Positions 17,846 through 26,696 of a DNA stretch of 64,000 nt are shown in pieces. Each line of letters starts with the position of its first letter. The stretch's first letter is position 1. Origin of the DNA: RYN-230 sp963837335 (GTDB taxonomy: Bacteria > Actinomycetota > Actinomycetes > Streptosporangiales > Streptosporangiaceae); NCBI GenBank assembly GCA_963837335.1, contig CAWINS010000059.1:124001-188000 (forward strand), written 5' to 3'. The notes under the pieces were generated by a model. It was not told the origin of the DNA. It saw only the letters and a program-made list of their open reading frames with translations, and ran no database searches. Both the position numbers and the translations under genes were made by a program.

Positions 17846-18700
17846 CTACTGGTCTTTGATGACCTGGGTGATCAGGCGGGTGGAGTCCGCGAAGGACAGG
17901 GCGGTGGCGCGCAGGTGATTGAAGAACATGTTGTAGCGGTCCACTTCCTCGACGTTCTCCACGTAGAGCGCGCTGGTCAGGTCCTCGAGATAGACCACGT
18001 CCGGGTCGGCCCGCTCCGGGAAGGCCAGGATCACGAACGGCCGCCCCATGGCCGGGTGCGCGCCGGCCCCGAACGGCAGCACCTGGATCGCGACGTTCGG
18101 CAGGGCGCTCATCTCCAGCAGGTTCTCCAGCTGCATCCGCATCAGCTCGGAGCCGCCCACCCGGCGGTGCAGGGCGGCCTCGTCGAGCACCGCCCACAAT
18201 TGCGGCGGGTCCTCGGTGAGCAGGGTGGGCTGGCGGGCCATCCGGACGGCGACGTTGCGCTCCACTGCTTCCGGGGCGCCGTCCACGGCCCCCGCGGCGA
18301 TCACCGCGCGGGCGTAATCCTCGGTCTGGAGCAGCCCCGGGATCAGCGTGACCTCGTAGATCCGGATCTCCGAAGCCGCGCTCTCCAGCCCGATATAGGT
18401 CGCGAAGCGCGGCTCGATGGCGTCGCTGTACGCGTGCCACCAGCCCTTCTGCCGTGATTCCCGGGCGAGTTGGACCAGGCTGTCCTGCTGTGGGCCGGGC
18501 ACGCCGTAAAGCTGGAGCATGTCCCGGACGTCCCGGGGTGAGACAGATACCCGGCCGGTCTCGATACGGCTGATTTTGGAGGTGGAGCACTCGAGGTGCT
18601 CGGCAACTTCCTCGCAGGTCAGGCCAGCCACATCGCGGAACCGGCGCAGCTCCAGCGCGAGCCGGCGACGCCGGACGGTGGGGCTCTGCTGAGTGGCCGT
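17846..18700 (-). CDS. XRE-family regulator with DUF5753 domain
   Basis: The product is about 284 residues. The N-terminal helix-turn-helix reads AGLTCEEVAEHLECSTSKISRIETG. The DUF5753 domain follows, with EVTLIPGLLQTEDYARAVI, PNVAIQVLPFGAGAHPAMG and VVYLEDLTSALYVE. Such proteins are abundant in actinobacteria and usually pair with a small partner. The family's basic N-terminal helix (SPTVRRRRLALELRRFRD) is in frame well upstream of the first GTG at 18631. No ATG, GTG or TTG exists there, but an AAGGAG site lies six bases before an ACG codon at 18698-18700, which I take as the start. A sequence error in that codon is equally possible. Confidence 0.85.
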   Translation of the reverse strand, partial: TATQQSPTVRRRRLALELRRFRDVAGLTCEEVAEHLECSTSKISRIETGRVSVSPRDVRDMLQLYGVPGPQQDSLVQLARESRQKGWWHAYSDAIEPRFATYIGLESAASEIRIYEVTLIPGLLQTEDYARAVIAAGAVDGAPEAVERNVAVRMARQPTLLTEDPPQLWAVLDEAALHRRVGGSELMRMQLENLLEMSALPNVAIQVLPFGAGAHPAMGRPFVILAFPERADPDVVYLEDLTSALYVENVEEVDRYNMFFNHLRATALSFADSTRLITQVIKDQ

Positions 18701-18784
18701 GGGGATCTCCTTCTGTCCGTATAGCCGTGCCTTCAGTGTGGCACCTGGTACTGGCTCCCCGGAGCCGCTTGCCCTGAGGACCCC

Positions 18785-18821
18785 GTTACTGTCCGGACAA
18801 CATTGTTGCCCGGACAGTAAC
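18785..18821. promoter_or_regulatory. 17-bp inverted repeat in divergent promoter region, candidate operator
   Basis: GTTACTGTCCGGACAAC (18785-18801), spacer ATT, and GTTGCCCGGACAGTAAC (18805-18821) pair at 16 of 17 positions. It lies 84 bases upstream of the XRE gene start, in the 386-base gap between it and the divergent small gene. Its symmetry fits a dimeric regulator, most simply the adjacent XRE protein; a transcript hairpin is the alternative. It carries an A+T-containing core (ACAACATTGTTG), unusual for the local GC. Confidence 0.6.
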
Positions 18822-19011
18822 CCGGTTCAGGCCTACGCACGGGGTTGGTCCGGTTACAGTGCATTCGTTGGGTATTCGCCGGGCTGCGGCCCGCGGATTG
18901 CCCGACCGCCGGGTGTGCTCCGGCCGCCGGTCTCCGGGCCTGCGGTCTGCGCCCCGGCCCTAGGCGGGCGGCTGTCGTGCGTGGCCGAATCTGCGAAGTC
19001 CTGAATGCATG

Positions 19012-19024
19012 TTGCAAATGGCAA
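19012..19024. promoter_or_regulatory. Short TTGC-N5-GCAA dyad upstream of small Trp-rich gene
   Basis: TTGCAAATGGCAA lies about 60 bases before ATG 19087. Small XRE regulators often bind TTGC...GCAA-like half sites, so this may be a second operator. TTGCAA could also serve as a -35 element, but no clear -10 follows at the right distance. Confidence 0.3.
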
Positions 19025-19086
19025 TCGTACACGGCATCCTGGTCTAGGCACTCTTCGCTGTCGTCTGATTACTAGAGGTGATTTTG

Positions 19087-19404
19087 ATGGTCATGGGAGC
19101 TCCTCAGGTGAGTTCCCTGTCGCCGCCGGACCAGGCCTACCTGGACCAGCTGGACAGGTTGGCCCCGGTGCTGGCTCAGCACGGGATGGCCACGAACCTG
19201 ATGGCCCCGGCGGGCCGGGTGCCGAGCCTGCGCGTGATCAATCCCGCCGCACCGGCTCTGGCCGAGGACGTCTACGCCGGCTGCTGCGAGGACGGCAGCT
19301 GGTGGTTCTGGTGGTCCTGGGCGGAGCGGATCGCCGCCGCGAACGAGCTGGACCGCGCGGCGGAATGTGTCGCGCACGTCCTGTCCGCACCACACGACAG
19401 CTGA
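19087..19404 (+). CDS. Small conserved protein paired with XRE regulator
   Basis: The product is 105 residues with no signal peptide or membrane segment. The C-terminal half contains the striking run CCEDGSWWFWWSWAERI, then AANELDRAAECVAHVLSAP. Small Trp-rich proteins with this WWxW ... I/V-AHVL pattern occur beside XRE/DUF5753 genes in actinobacteria; I know of no established activity. ATG 19087 is chosen because GAGGTG sits six bases upstream; GTG 19078 overlaps that site. It is divergent from the XRE gene across the palindrome at 18785, so the pair probably forms a regulator-partner unit. Confidence 0.6.
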   Translation: MVMGAPQVSSLSPPDQAYLDQLDRLAPVLAQHGMATNLMAPAGRVPSLRVINPAAPALAEDVYAGCCEDGSWWFWWSWAERIAAANELDRAAECVAHVLSAPHDS

Positions 19405-19452
19405 CCAGGCGCTAGCCCCGGCGAACCAGCCCTGGGAACTGGCGCCGCGGAA

Positions 19453-20034
19453 TCAGGGCGAGGCCGAGGGCCGCGCCGACGCAGCCGAGCCAGCGGTCAG
19501 CCCGGGAAAGGCCACGGTCCGGCCCAGCCAGGTCGTCGCGCGCAGCGCGCAGGCCTGCGCTTGCCCGGCGCCCCAGGCCCGCAGCCGCGGGTCGTCCAGC
19601 GCGACGACGCCGAGGTAGGCCGCGGCGACCTGGTTCTCCAGGTAGCCCGCGAGCGAGATCGCGGCGCCGCTCCCGTGCACCGGGAACGGCAGCTGGTAGG
19701 CGGCCTGCGCGGCCACCGGCTTCTCGCCGAGCGAGGTCAGCATGGCTTGCAGCCGGTCCCGGGCTATCTCGTGCTGAGCCCAGTTTTGCAGGGCCAGCTT
19801 CCGGGCGGCGGCGCCCAGTTGCGCGCCGGCCACGCCGTAGCCATAGATGGCGGCGTTCTCCGCGGCGAGCGCGGATTGCAGCGCCGCGGCTACCTGCCCG
19901 GTGCTGGCCGACCCGGTGCTGGCCGACCCGGTGCTGGCCGACCCCGTGCTGGCCGACCCCGTGCTGGCCGACCCCGTGCTGGCTGACCGTTTGCTGGCTG
20001 ACCGCGTGCCGGCCGAACCCGTGTCTCCGGTCAT
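19453..20034 (-). CDS. Ferritin-like (DUF4439) protein with SASTG pentapeptide repeats
   Basis: The product is 193 residues. The N-terminus consists of repeated SASTG units (about residues 10-45). A four-helix ferritin-like DUF4439 domain follows: ALQSALAAENAAIYGYGVAG, NWAQHEIARDRLQAMLTSLG and ISLAGYLENQVAAAYLGV supply Glu/His residues suitable for a di-metal site. The activity of this family is not established. The ATG at 20034 overlaps the stop of the upstream lipoprotein gene (ATGA), so both are one transcript. A DUF4439 gene beside rimP is common in actinobacteria, which supports the call. Confidence 0.8.
   Translation of the reverse strand: MTGDTGSAGTRSASKRSASTGSASTGSASTGSASTGSASTGSASTGQVAAALQSALAAENAAIYGYGVAGAQLGAAARKLALQNWAQHEIARDRLQAMLTSLGEKPVAAQAAYQLPFPVHGSGAAISLAGYLENQVAAAYLGVVALDDPRLRAWGAGQAQACALRATTWLGRTVAFPGLTAGSAASARPSASP
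19897..20016. repeat. 15-bp tandem repeat, about eight copies, coding SASTG
   Basis: The unit CCCGGTGCTGGCCGA (plus strand) is repeated from 19897: the first three copies are identical, the next ones read CCCCGTGCTGGCCGA, and the last three (from 19972) drift. It is in frame with the DUF4439 gene, giving pentapeptides. The near-perfect central copies suggest recent slippage expansion. Confidence 0.85.
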
Positions 20035-20537
20035 CCGGTGGCCCGGTCCGTGCGCAGCAGCAGGGCGTGGCTGGCCTCGGAGGCCGCGATGCTCGCGAGC
20101 AGCTGGGCCAGGGCGGGGGGAGCCAGGGCCAGCCGCCTGACCAGGGAGCGTGCCGCGTCGGTCTCGGCCGCCTCGAGGGCGGCGAGCGTCGCCGCCCGCG
20201 GCCGCGCCGCGCCCGCCGTGGCGGAGGCCGATGGCCGCGGGGTGGCGGGCGGAGTGGCCGGGACGATCAGCATCGACGACAGCCGGGCCAGATGCTCGCG
20301 GTGCTGGGCGAGCAGCGGCCCGAGCGTCCCCGCCAGTCCGGGCGACCCGGCCAGGGCCGCGTGGTAGCGCGCGATCAGCGCCTGCTCGGTGGCGATCGCA
20401 TGGTCCAGCACGGCGACGTCCGGCGCGGCTGTGGGCCGGGTGCCGAGGCCGCCCACGCCCTTGCAGCCCGCTGCCACCAGCGGCACGGTCATCGCGGTCG
20501 CGGCGAGCACGCTGCGCCGTCTCAGGTCTGCCCGCAC
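20031..20537 (-). CDS. Small lipoprotein with ferritin-like helical domain
   Basis: This 168-residue exported lipoprotein has a basic N-region (MRADLRRRS), a hydrophobic core and lipobox VAAGC at about residue 25. The mature part is helical with HAIATEQALIARYHAAL and LGPLLAQHREHLARL, resembling a ferritin-like or DUF4439-type bundle, split by a Pro/Ser/Ala-rich stretch. Glu and His spacing suggests possible metal binding, but this is weak. It is the first gene of a two-gene unit with the DUF4439 protein (ATGA overlap) and diverges from rimP. Its function is unknown. Confidence 0.7.
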   Translation of the reverse strand: MRADLRRRSVLAATAMTVPLVAAGCKGVGGLGTRPTAAPDVAVLDHAIATEQALIARYHAALAGSPGLAGTLGPLLAQHREHLARLSSMLIVPATPPATPRPSASATAGAARPRAATLAALEAAETDAARSLVRRLALAPPALAQLLASIAASEASHALLLRTDRATG

Positions 20538-20789
20538 CGCTCCTCCAGTCCGCTACCCCCGGGTGCTTCCGCTGAGCGTAGGGGCAGCCGGGGAGTGGCC
20601 GGCGGGCGCCACCCCGGATGGACATCCCGGGCTTCCCGGATCATCCCCGGCCGGGGCGCCGGCCACTCCCCGGGTGGCCAAATCTCAACTGCCGGGCGAG
20701 CCAGGGCGTGGACGGGCCGAGTCCCGGCGCGGGACGGTTAGGCTAGATCGCGCCAGACAACAGCACAGGTCGCGGACGAGGAGGTCGTG

Positions 20790-21425
20790 ATGCGTGGTGA
20801 ATCCCGTCACGTACCGTCACGCCCGCGCCCAGCCGGGCGTGCGACTGGGCGGGCCAGCAGTGGCGCGGCCAGTGGCAGAGCCAGTGGTGCGGCCGGCGGC
20901 AAAGATAGTGCCGCCGAGATCGCGCGGCTGACCCGGGTACTCGAGCCGGTAGTCCAGGCTGCCGGCCTGGACCTCGAATCGGTGCGGGTAGCGGCCGCGG
21001 GCCGGCGCCGCCTGCTCCGGATCGTGGTGGACGCCGACGGCGGACCAGGCCTGGACGACATCGCGACCCTCAGCCGCTCGCTGTCCGCGGAGCTCGACAA
21101 TTCGGACGTCATGGGGGAGACCGCGTACACCCTGGAGGTCAGCTCGCCCGGGGTGGACCGGCCGCTCACGGCGGAGCGCCACTGGCGCCGGGCCCAGGGC
21201 CGCCTGGTGCGCGTCCCGCTAGCGCCCGGGGCGCCGGGATACCCGGATACGGTACTGGGCCGGGTCATCATGGCCCGGCCGGACGGGGTGGTCCTGGAGA
21301 TCGGCGGCCAGCGGCTGGAGTTCGGTTATCAGGATCTGGGACCCGGCCAGGTGCAGGTCGAGTTCGGCAGCGGGGGCGCAGCACGCGACGAGCCCAGGGA
21401 CGAGGGGGAGCCAGATGGACATTGA
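20790..21425 (+). CDS. rimP: Ribosome maturation factor RimP
   Basis: This 211-residue protein is needed for 30S subunit assembly. The core has RVLEPVVQAAGLDLESVRV, LRIVVDADGGPGLDDIA and YTLEVSSPGVDRPLT, the RimP hallmark. N- and C-terminal extensions are Gly/Ala/Arg-rich and acidic. ATG 20790 is preferred over GTG 20787 because GAGGAGG ends five bases before it. The last 11 bases overlap the start of nusA. It heads the conserved translation cluster and is divergent from the lipoprotein gene. Confidence 0.95.
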   Translation: MRGESRHVPSRPRPAGRATGRASSGAASGRASGAAGGKDSAAEIARLTRVLEPVVQAAGLDLESVRVAAAGRRRLLRIVVDADGGPGLDDIATLSRSLSAELDNSDVMGETAYTLEVSSPGVDRPLTAERHWRRAQGRLVRVPLAPGAPGYPDTVLGRVIMARPDGVVLEIGGQRLEFGYQDLGPGQVQVEFGSGGAARDEPRDEGEPDGH

Positions 21426-22718
21426 CTTGAGCGTCCTACGCAGCCTGGAGAGCGAGAAGGACATCTCGATGGACCTGGCCATCAAGGCCATCGAGGATGC
21501 GCTGCTGCGCGCCTATCACTCCACTCCGGGCGCCGCGCTCACGGCCCGGGTGGAGATCGACCGGGGCAGCGGGCACGTGACCGTCTGGGCCAGCGAACCG
21601 GCCGAGGAAGGCGCCGTGGCCCGGGAATACGACGACACCCCGGACGGTTTCGGCCGGATCGCCGCCACCACGGCACGCCAGGTGATCCTGCAGCGGCTGC
21701 GGGACGCCGAGGACGAGCTCACCTTCGGTGAGTACGCCGGGCGGGAAGGCGACATCGTCGCGGGCGTCATCCAGCAAGGCAAGGACCCGCGGGCGGTACT
21801 GGTCGACCTGGGCAAGATCGAGGCCATCCTGCCCCCGACGGAGCAGGTCCCGGGGGAGCGCTACGCGCACGGTGAACGGCTGCGCTGTTACGTGCTGCAC
21901 GTGCGCAAGGGGTACCGGGGACCGTCGATCACCTTGTCCCGCACGCACCCGAACCTGGTCAAGAAGCTGTTCGCGCTGGAGGTCCCGGAGATCGCGTCGG
22001 GCGCGGTGGACATCGTGGCCATCGCGCGGGAGGCAGGTCACCGGACGAAGATCGCGGTTACCTCGAACCAGCCCGGGGTGAACGCCAAGGGGGCCTGTAT
22101 CGGGCCGATGGGCAGCCGGGTGCGCAACGTCATGACCGAACTGCACGGGGAGAAGATCGACATCGTCGACTACTCCGAGGACCCGCCGCAGTTCGTGGCC
22201 CACGCGCTGTCCCCGGCCCGGGTGCTGCGGGTCAATGTGGTGGACGCGCAGGCCCGGGTGGCCCAGGTCATCGTGCCCGACTACCAGCTGTCGCTGGCGA
22301 TCGGCAAAGAGGGCCAGAACGCGCGCCTGGCCGCGCGGCTCACCGGGTGGAAGATCGATATCCAGCCGGACAGCCCCGCCGATCCGGCCAGCGGGCCCAG
22401 CGGTGGCGCCCGGGCCGGGCGCAATGCCACCCGGAGCCCGCCGCCGCGGAGCCCGCCGCCGCGGAGCGCGCCGCCCCGGAGCCCGCGGACGCCACGCCGG
22501 AGCCCGCCGCCCCGGAGGCGGCTAAGGCCGCCCCGGAGCCTGCGGACGCTACCGCGGAGCCTGCCGCCCCGGAGCCCGCGGCCGCCGTCCCGGAGCCTGC
22601 GGACGCCACCGCAGAGCCCGGGCAGGAGGTGCCTGGCGGCCAGCCGGGGGACGAAACCGGCCCCGGGGCGGGCGCACCGGGAGCCGTGCGCGGTGGCGCC
22701 GACGCGCCGGCGAGGTAA
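21415..22718 (+). CDS. nusA: Transcription termination/antitermination protein NusA (frame break in tail)
   Basis: NusA binds RNA polymerase and controls pausing. The N-terminal domain (MDIDLSVLRSLESEKDIS), S1 domain (REGDIVAGVIQQGKDPRAVL) and two KH domains (CIGPMGSRVRNVMTELHGEKIDIVDYSED and LAIGKEGQNARLAARLTGWKIDI) are complete. After these the given frame runs into an Arg/Pro-rich stretch and on into ylxR, which would create a false fusion. Adding one C in the CCC near 22430 switches to a frame reading PEPAAAEPAAAERAAPEPAD and stopping at 22718, a normal acidic Ala/Pro tail. I use that end. It lies between rimP and ylxR in the usual order. Confidence 0.9.
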
Positions 22719-22731
22719 GCTTGCACCGACA

Positions 22732-23121
22732 ATGGCTAGACGGTCCCTGCGACTGGTGCGTTCCGCGCCTGCGATTCGCACCTGCATAGGCTGCAGGATC
22801 CGCGAAGCCAAGTCTGACCTGCTGCGCCTCGTGGCGGTCGGGGGTGACATCGTCCCTGACCCGAAGGCGCGGCTGCCCGGCCGGGGCGCGTATCTGCATC
22901 CCAGCCAGGAATGCTTTGAGCTAGCCCAGCGCCGCAGGGCACTACCGCGGGCGCTGCGGCAGCCGGCACCGCTTGGTGCCGGGCCGCTCGAGGATTACCT
23001 GGCGGGACGATGTGATTCGGGCCCTCATGGGCGGGCGGGTGAGTCCCCTGGGACGGGCCCGGCTGGTAAGACGGTCGAAGCTAAAACGGCAGCAGTGCCG
23101 GGAAAGCGGGATCAGTTGTGA
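22732..23121 (+). CDS. ylxR: YlxR family RNA-binding protein (DUF448)
   Basis: The product is 129 residues. The family motif RTCIGCR appears near residue 17, followed by LLRLVAVGGDIVPDPKARLPGRGAYLHPS, the basic, presumably nucleic-acid-binding YlxR fold. It sits between nusA and infB as in most Gram-positive bacteria; in other species it binds RNase P RNA or affects transcription. ATG 22732 follows the restored nusA stop by 13 bases. The frame is open upstream only because of the nusA break. The C-terminal tail is less conserved. Confidence 0.88.
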   Translation: MARRSLRLVRSAPAIRTCIGCRIREAKSDLLRLVAVGGDIVPDPKARLPGRGAYLHPSQECFELAQRRRALPRALRQPAPLGAGPLEDYLAGRCDSGPHGRAGESPGTGPAGKTVEAKTAAVPGKRDQL

Positions 23122-23236
23122 TGAGCGCGCGATGAGAACTCGGCGATGAGAACCAGAAGCTGAGGCCATCCGGAGCACGCGCTGCCCCGGATCGGCCACG
23201 ATGGCCCGGCGGAGTCGGGCCGACAGAGGGAGCGCA

Positions 23237-26200
23237 GTGGCGAAGGTCCGGGTATACGAACTCGCGAAGGAGTTCGGGGTAGAGAGCAAGGCCGTGATGG
23301 CCAAGCTCCAGGAAATGGGCGAGTTCGTCCGTTCGGCGTCATCCACCATCGAGGCGCCAGTAGTCCGCAGACTTAAGAATGAGTTCTCCACCCAGGCGCC
23401 CAAGGCCCCTGGCCGGGGAACCCAGGGTCAGGGCGCGCCAGCGCCCGCCCGGCCCGCCGAGGGCAATGGCAACGGCCGTCCGGTACCCCGTCCGGGTCCG
23501 GCCCGGCCGCAGGCCCCGGCCGCGTCCGGCCCCCAGGTCAGTGACAGTCCGCAGGCCAGTCCCAGTGCGCCGGCCGTGAGCCCGGCTGCGGGCGGCCCGG
23601 CGGCGCCTGCCGCAGACGAGGTGGCCCGGCCAGCGGCCAGCGCGGGTTCCAGCGCACCGGCCCCGGCCACGCCGCGGGCCCCGGTTCCCCCGGTGCCCTC
23701 CGACGGCGGCCAGGCGACCCGTCCTGCTCAGCCTGGCCGCGGCCCGGTGCCCGGGCCCCGGCCCGCGAGCCCGCGTCCCGGTAGCTCGGGACCTGGTGGT
23801 TCAGGTCAGGGCGCTCCGGGACAGGGCGCCCCAGGGCGCGGTGCCCCGAGCCAGGGTGCCCCGGGCCAGGGCAGCCAGGGACCGGGTGCTCCCCGGCCTG
23901 GTGCTCCCCGGCCTGGCGGCCGCGGTGCCCCGCGGCCCGGCCCGCGCCCCGGTAACAACCCCTATGCTCCGGTCGCCTCCGGCATGGGTTCCGCCCCGCG
24001 TGGCGCACCGGCGCGGCCGGGCCAGCCCGGCCCGGGCAGCGCCGGTCCCGCGTCGCCCGGCCAGGGCGGTCCGCGCCCCGGCGGGCCGCGTCCGGCCGGC
24101 CCGCGCGACCCGGGACGTCCCAGCCCAGCGAACATGGCCCGCCCCGGCGGCCCGCGTCCCAGCCCCAGCAGCATGCCGCCGCGGCCCGCCCGTGGTGGTC
24201 CCGGCGGCGGTCCTGGCGGTCCTGGCCGTGGTGGTCCCGGCGGCGGCGCCGGCGCGGGCGGACGCCCGGGCGGCGGCGGCCGTGGCGGTCCCGGTACGGG
24301 CGCACCCCGTCCCGGTGGTGGCGGCGGCGGTGCCGGCCCACGCCCGGGTATGACTGGTGGGCGGCCAGGTGGCGGCGGAGGCCGCGGCCGCAGCGGCACC
24401 CAGGGTGCGTTCGGGCGGCCCGGTGGCCGGCCCTCGCGGGCCCGCAAGTCGCGCAAGGCACGCCGCCAGGAATTCGACAACATGCAGGCGCCGTCGATTG
24501 GCGGCGTGTCGATCCCGCGCGGGAACGGCCAGGTAATCCGGCTGTCCCGCGGTGCGTCACTGAGCGACTTCGCCGACAAGATCGGCGTCAACCCGGCCTC
24601 GCTGGTCCAGGTCATGTTCCACCTGGGCGAGATGGTCACCGCCACCCAGTCGGTGAACGACGAGACGCTGCAGTTGCTCGGCGCCGAGCTCAACTACAAC
24701 GTCCAGGTCGTCTCCCCGGAGGAAGAGGACCGGGAGCTGCTGGAGTCGTTCGACATCGAGTTCGGTGAGGACGAGGGCGGCGAGGAAGCCCTGGTCGCCC
24801 GGCCGCCAGTGGTGACCGTCATGGGCCACGTCGACCACGGCAAGACCAAGCTCCTCGACGCGATCCGGCACACCAACGTGACGGCCCGCGAAGCAGGCGG
24901 GATCACCCAGCACATCGGGGCCTACCAGGTCACCACGGAAGTGGACGGCCAGGAGCGGAAGATCACCTTCATCGACACCCCGGGTCACGAGGCGTTCACC
25001 GCCATGCGGGCCCGCGGGGCGGAGACCACCGACCTGGTGGTGCTCGTCGTCGCGGCTGACGACGGCGTGAAGCCGCAGACGACGGAGGCGCTCAACCACG
25101 CCCAGGCGGCCGGGGTACCGATCGTGGTGGCGGTCAACAAGATCGACAAGGAGGGGGCGGACCCGCAGCGGGTGCGTTCCCAGCTCACCGAGTACAACCT
25201 GGTCGCTGAGGAGTTCGGCGGCACGACCCTGTTCGTGGACGTCTCCGCGCGGGAAGGCCGCGGCATCGAGGAACTGCTCGAGGCCGTCGTCCTGACCGCG
25301 GACGCGGAGCTGGACCTGAGGGCCAACCCGGAGCAGCAGGGCCAGGGCGTGGCGATCGAGGCCCACCTCGACCGGGGCCGCGGTCCCGTGGCCACGGTGC
25401 TGGTCCAGCGCGGCACGCTGCACGTCGGCGACTCCATCGTCGCGGGCGAGGCGTTCGGCCGGGTCCGGGCGCTGCTCGACGAGAACGGCGCGCCGATCCC
25501 GGACGCACCGCCCTCGCGGCCGGCGATGGTGCTCGGCCTCACCGCCGTGCCCGACGCGGGCGACAGCTTCCTGGTGGTCAGCGACGACCGGGTGGCCAGG
25601 CAGATCGCCGAACGCCGCGAGGCGCGCGAGCGTAACGCCATGTTCGCCCAGCGGCGGCCCCGGGTCACCCTGGAAGACCTGGAGTCCGCGCTCAAGTCGG
25701 GCGAGCGGGAAGAACTCCTGCTCATCGTCAAGGGCGACGTGTCCGGGTCGGTCGAGGCCCTCGAGGACGCGCTGCTCAAGATCGATGTGGGCGAGGAAGT
25801 GCTGCTGCGGGTCATCGGCCGCGGTGTCGGTGCCATCACCCAGGACGACGTGAACCTGGCCATCGCCTCCGAAGCGGTGATCGTGGGCTTCAACGTCCGT
25901 CCGGCGGGCCGGGCCGGGGAACTGGCCCAGCGCGAGGGCGTGGACATCCGCTACTACTCGGTCATCTACCAGGCGATCGAGGAGATCGAGGCGGCCCTCA
26001 AGGGCATGCTCAAGCCCGAGTTCGAGGAGGCCCAGCTCGGCACCGCCGAGATCCGGGAGATCTTCCGGGTGCCCAGGGTCGGCAACGTGGCCGGCTCGCT
26101 GGTCCGCTCCGGCACCATCAACCGGGGCAGCAAGGCCCGGCTGATCCGCGACGGCGTCGTGATCTCCGACAACCTGACCGTGGACTCGCTGCGCCGGTTC

Positions 26201-26320
26201 AAGGAGGACGCGACCGAGGTCCGCGAGGGCTACGAGTGCGGCATCGGCATCGGCTACAGCGACATCCGGGTCGGCGACACGATCGAGACCTTCGAGATGC
26301 GGGAGAAGCCGCGGGCCTAG
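23237..26320 (+). CDS. infB: Translation initiation factor IF-2
   Basis: This 1027-residue GTPase places initiator fMet-tRNA on the 30S subunit. It begins MAKVRVYELAKEFGVESKAV, the IF2N domain. A Gly/Pro/Arg/Ala-rich linker of about 350 residues, typical of actinobacteria but long, comes next. The G domain has GHVDHGKTKLLDAI (G1), DTPGHEAF (G3) and VAVNKIDK (G4). The C-terminal domains end IGIGYSDIRVGDTIETFEMREK. GTG 23237 has AGAGGGAG upstream; an ATG at 23201 is in frame but lacks a family match before MAKVRV. There is no frame break even in the highly repetitive linker. Confidence 0.97.
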   Translation: MAKVRVYELAKEFGVESKAVMAKLQEMGEFVRSASSTIEAPVVRRLKNEFSTQAPKAPGRGTQGQGAPAPARPAEGNGNGRPVPRPGPARPQAPAASGPQVSDSPQASPSAPAVSPAAGGPAAPAADEVARPAASAGSSAPAPATPRAPVPPVPSDGGQATRPAQPGRGPVPGPRPASPRPGSSGPGGSGQGAPGQGAPGRGAPSQGAPGQGSQGPGAPRPGAPRPGGRGAPRPGPRPGNNPYAPVASGMGSAPRGAPARPGQPGPGSAGPASPGQGGPRPGGPRPAGPRDPGRPSPANMARPGGPRPSPSSMPPRPARGGPGGGPGGPGRGGPGGGAGAGGRPGGGGRGGPGTGAPRPGGGGGGAGPRPGMTGGRPGGGGGRGRSGTQGAFGRPGGRPSRARKSRKARRQEFDNMQAPSIGGVSIPRGNGQVIRLSRGASLSDFADKIGVNPASLVQVMFHLGEMVTATQSVNDETLQLLGAELNYNVQVVSPEEEDRELLESFDIEFGEDEGGEEALVARPPVVTVMGHVDHGKTKLLDAIRHTNVTAREAGGITQHIGAYQVTTEVDGQERKITFIDTPGHEAFTAMRARGAETTDLVVLVVAADDGVKPQTTEALNHAQAAGVPIVVAVNKIDKEGADPQRVRSQLTEYNLVAEEFGGTTLFVDVSAREGRGIEELLEAVVLTADAELDLRANPEQQGQGVAIEAHLDRGRGPVATVLVQRGTLHVGDSIVAGEAFGRVRALLDENGAPIPDAPPSRPAMVLGLTAVPDAGDSFLVVSDDRVARQIAERREARERNAMFAQRRPRVTLEDLESALKSGEREELLLIVKGDVSGSVEALEDALLKIDVGEEVLLRVIGRGVGAITQDDVNLAIASEAVIVGFNVRPAGRAGELAQREGVDIRYYSVIYQAIEEIEAALKGMLKPEFEEAQLGTAEIREIFRVPRVGNVAGSLVRSGTINRGSKARLIRDGVVISDNLTVDSLRRFKEDATEVREGYECGIGIGYSDIRVGDTIETFEMREKPRA

Positions 26321-26329
26321 GGCAAGAGC

Positions 26330-26359
26330 CCCCGGTCCCGGCTACGGCCGGGACCGGGG
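26330..26359 (+). terminator. Strong hairpin after infB
   Basis: Perfect 13-base arms CCCCGGTCCCGGC (26330-26342) and GCCGGGACCGGGG (26347-26359) enclose the loop TACG. No U-run follows. It may partly terminate or set infB mRNA stability within the cluster. Confidence 0.65.
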
Positions 26360-26396
26360 CGCCCCAGACCATGCGGACACAGCCGGGAAGGGCGTC

Positions 26397-26693
26397 GTGT
26401 ATCTGGGGGCGCTGACGCTGGATGTACTGCTCGGTGACGTTCGTTCCCTCAAGCAGAAAAGGTCGGCGGTGGCCTCGGTAGTAGCCGAGGTCCGCCGCCG
26501 CTATCCCGGGGTTGCGGTGGCCGAGAGCGGGCACATGGACCTGCATCGCAGGGCGGAGATCGGAGTCGCGGTGGTGTCCTCCACGGCCGCTCACGCCGTC
26601 GAGGTGCTCGACGCCTGTGAGCGCCTGGTGGCGGCGCGTCCCGACATCGAGCTTCTGTCCGCGCGGCAACGGCTCCTGACTGAGGAGGAGTAG
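26397..26693 (+). CDS. DUF503 (YlxP-like) protein
   Basis: The product is 98 residues and matches the DUF503 fold throughout: VYLGALTLDVLLGDVRSLKQKR at the start, then VAEVRRRYPGVAVAESG and LDACERLVAARPDIELL. The gene is constantly found between infB and rbfA, suggesting a link to ribosome assembly, but no biochemical role is established. GTG 26397 follows the hairpin by 37 bases; the rbfA ATG begins four bases after its stop codon. Confidence 0.9.
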   Translation: MYLGALTLDVLLGDVRSLKQKRSAVASVVAEVRRRYPGVAVAESGHMDLHRRAEIGVAVVSSTAAHAVEVLDACERLVAARPDIELLSARQRLLTEEE

Positions 26694-26696
26694 CTC

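Noticed and set aside
19897..20016. CRISPR-like array
   Set aside because: 15-bp units are directly adjacent without spacers and lie in frame inside a gene; there are no cas genes.
21415..23121. A NusA-YlxR fusion protein
   Set aside because: The junction is an Arg/Pro-rich run created by one missing C near 22430. The other frame gives a normal acidic NusA tail with its own stop at 22718.
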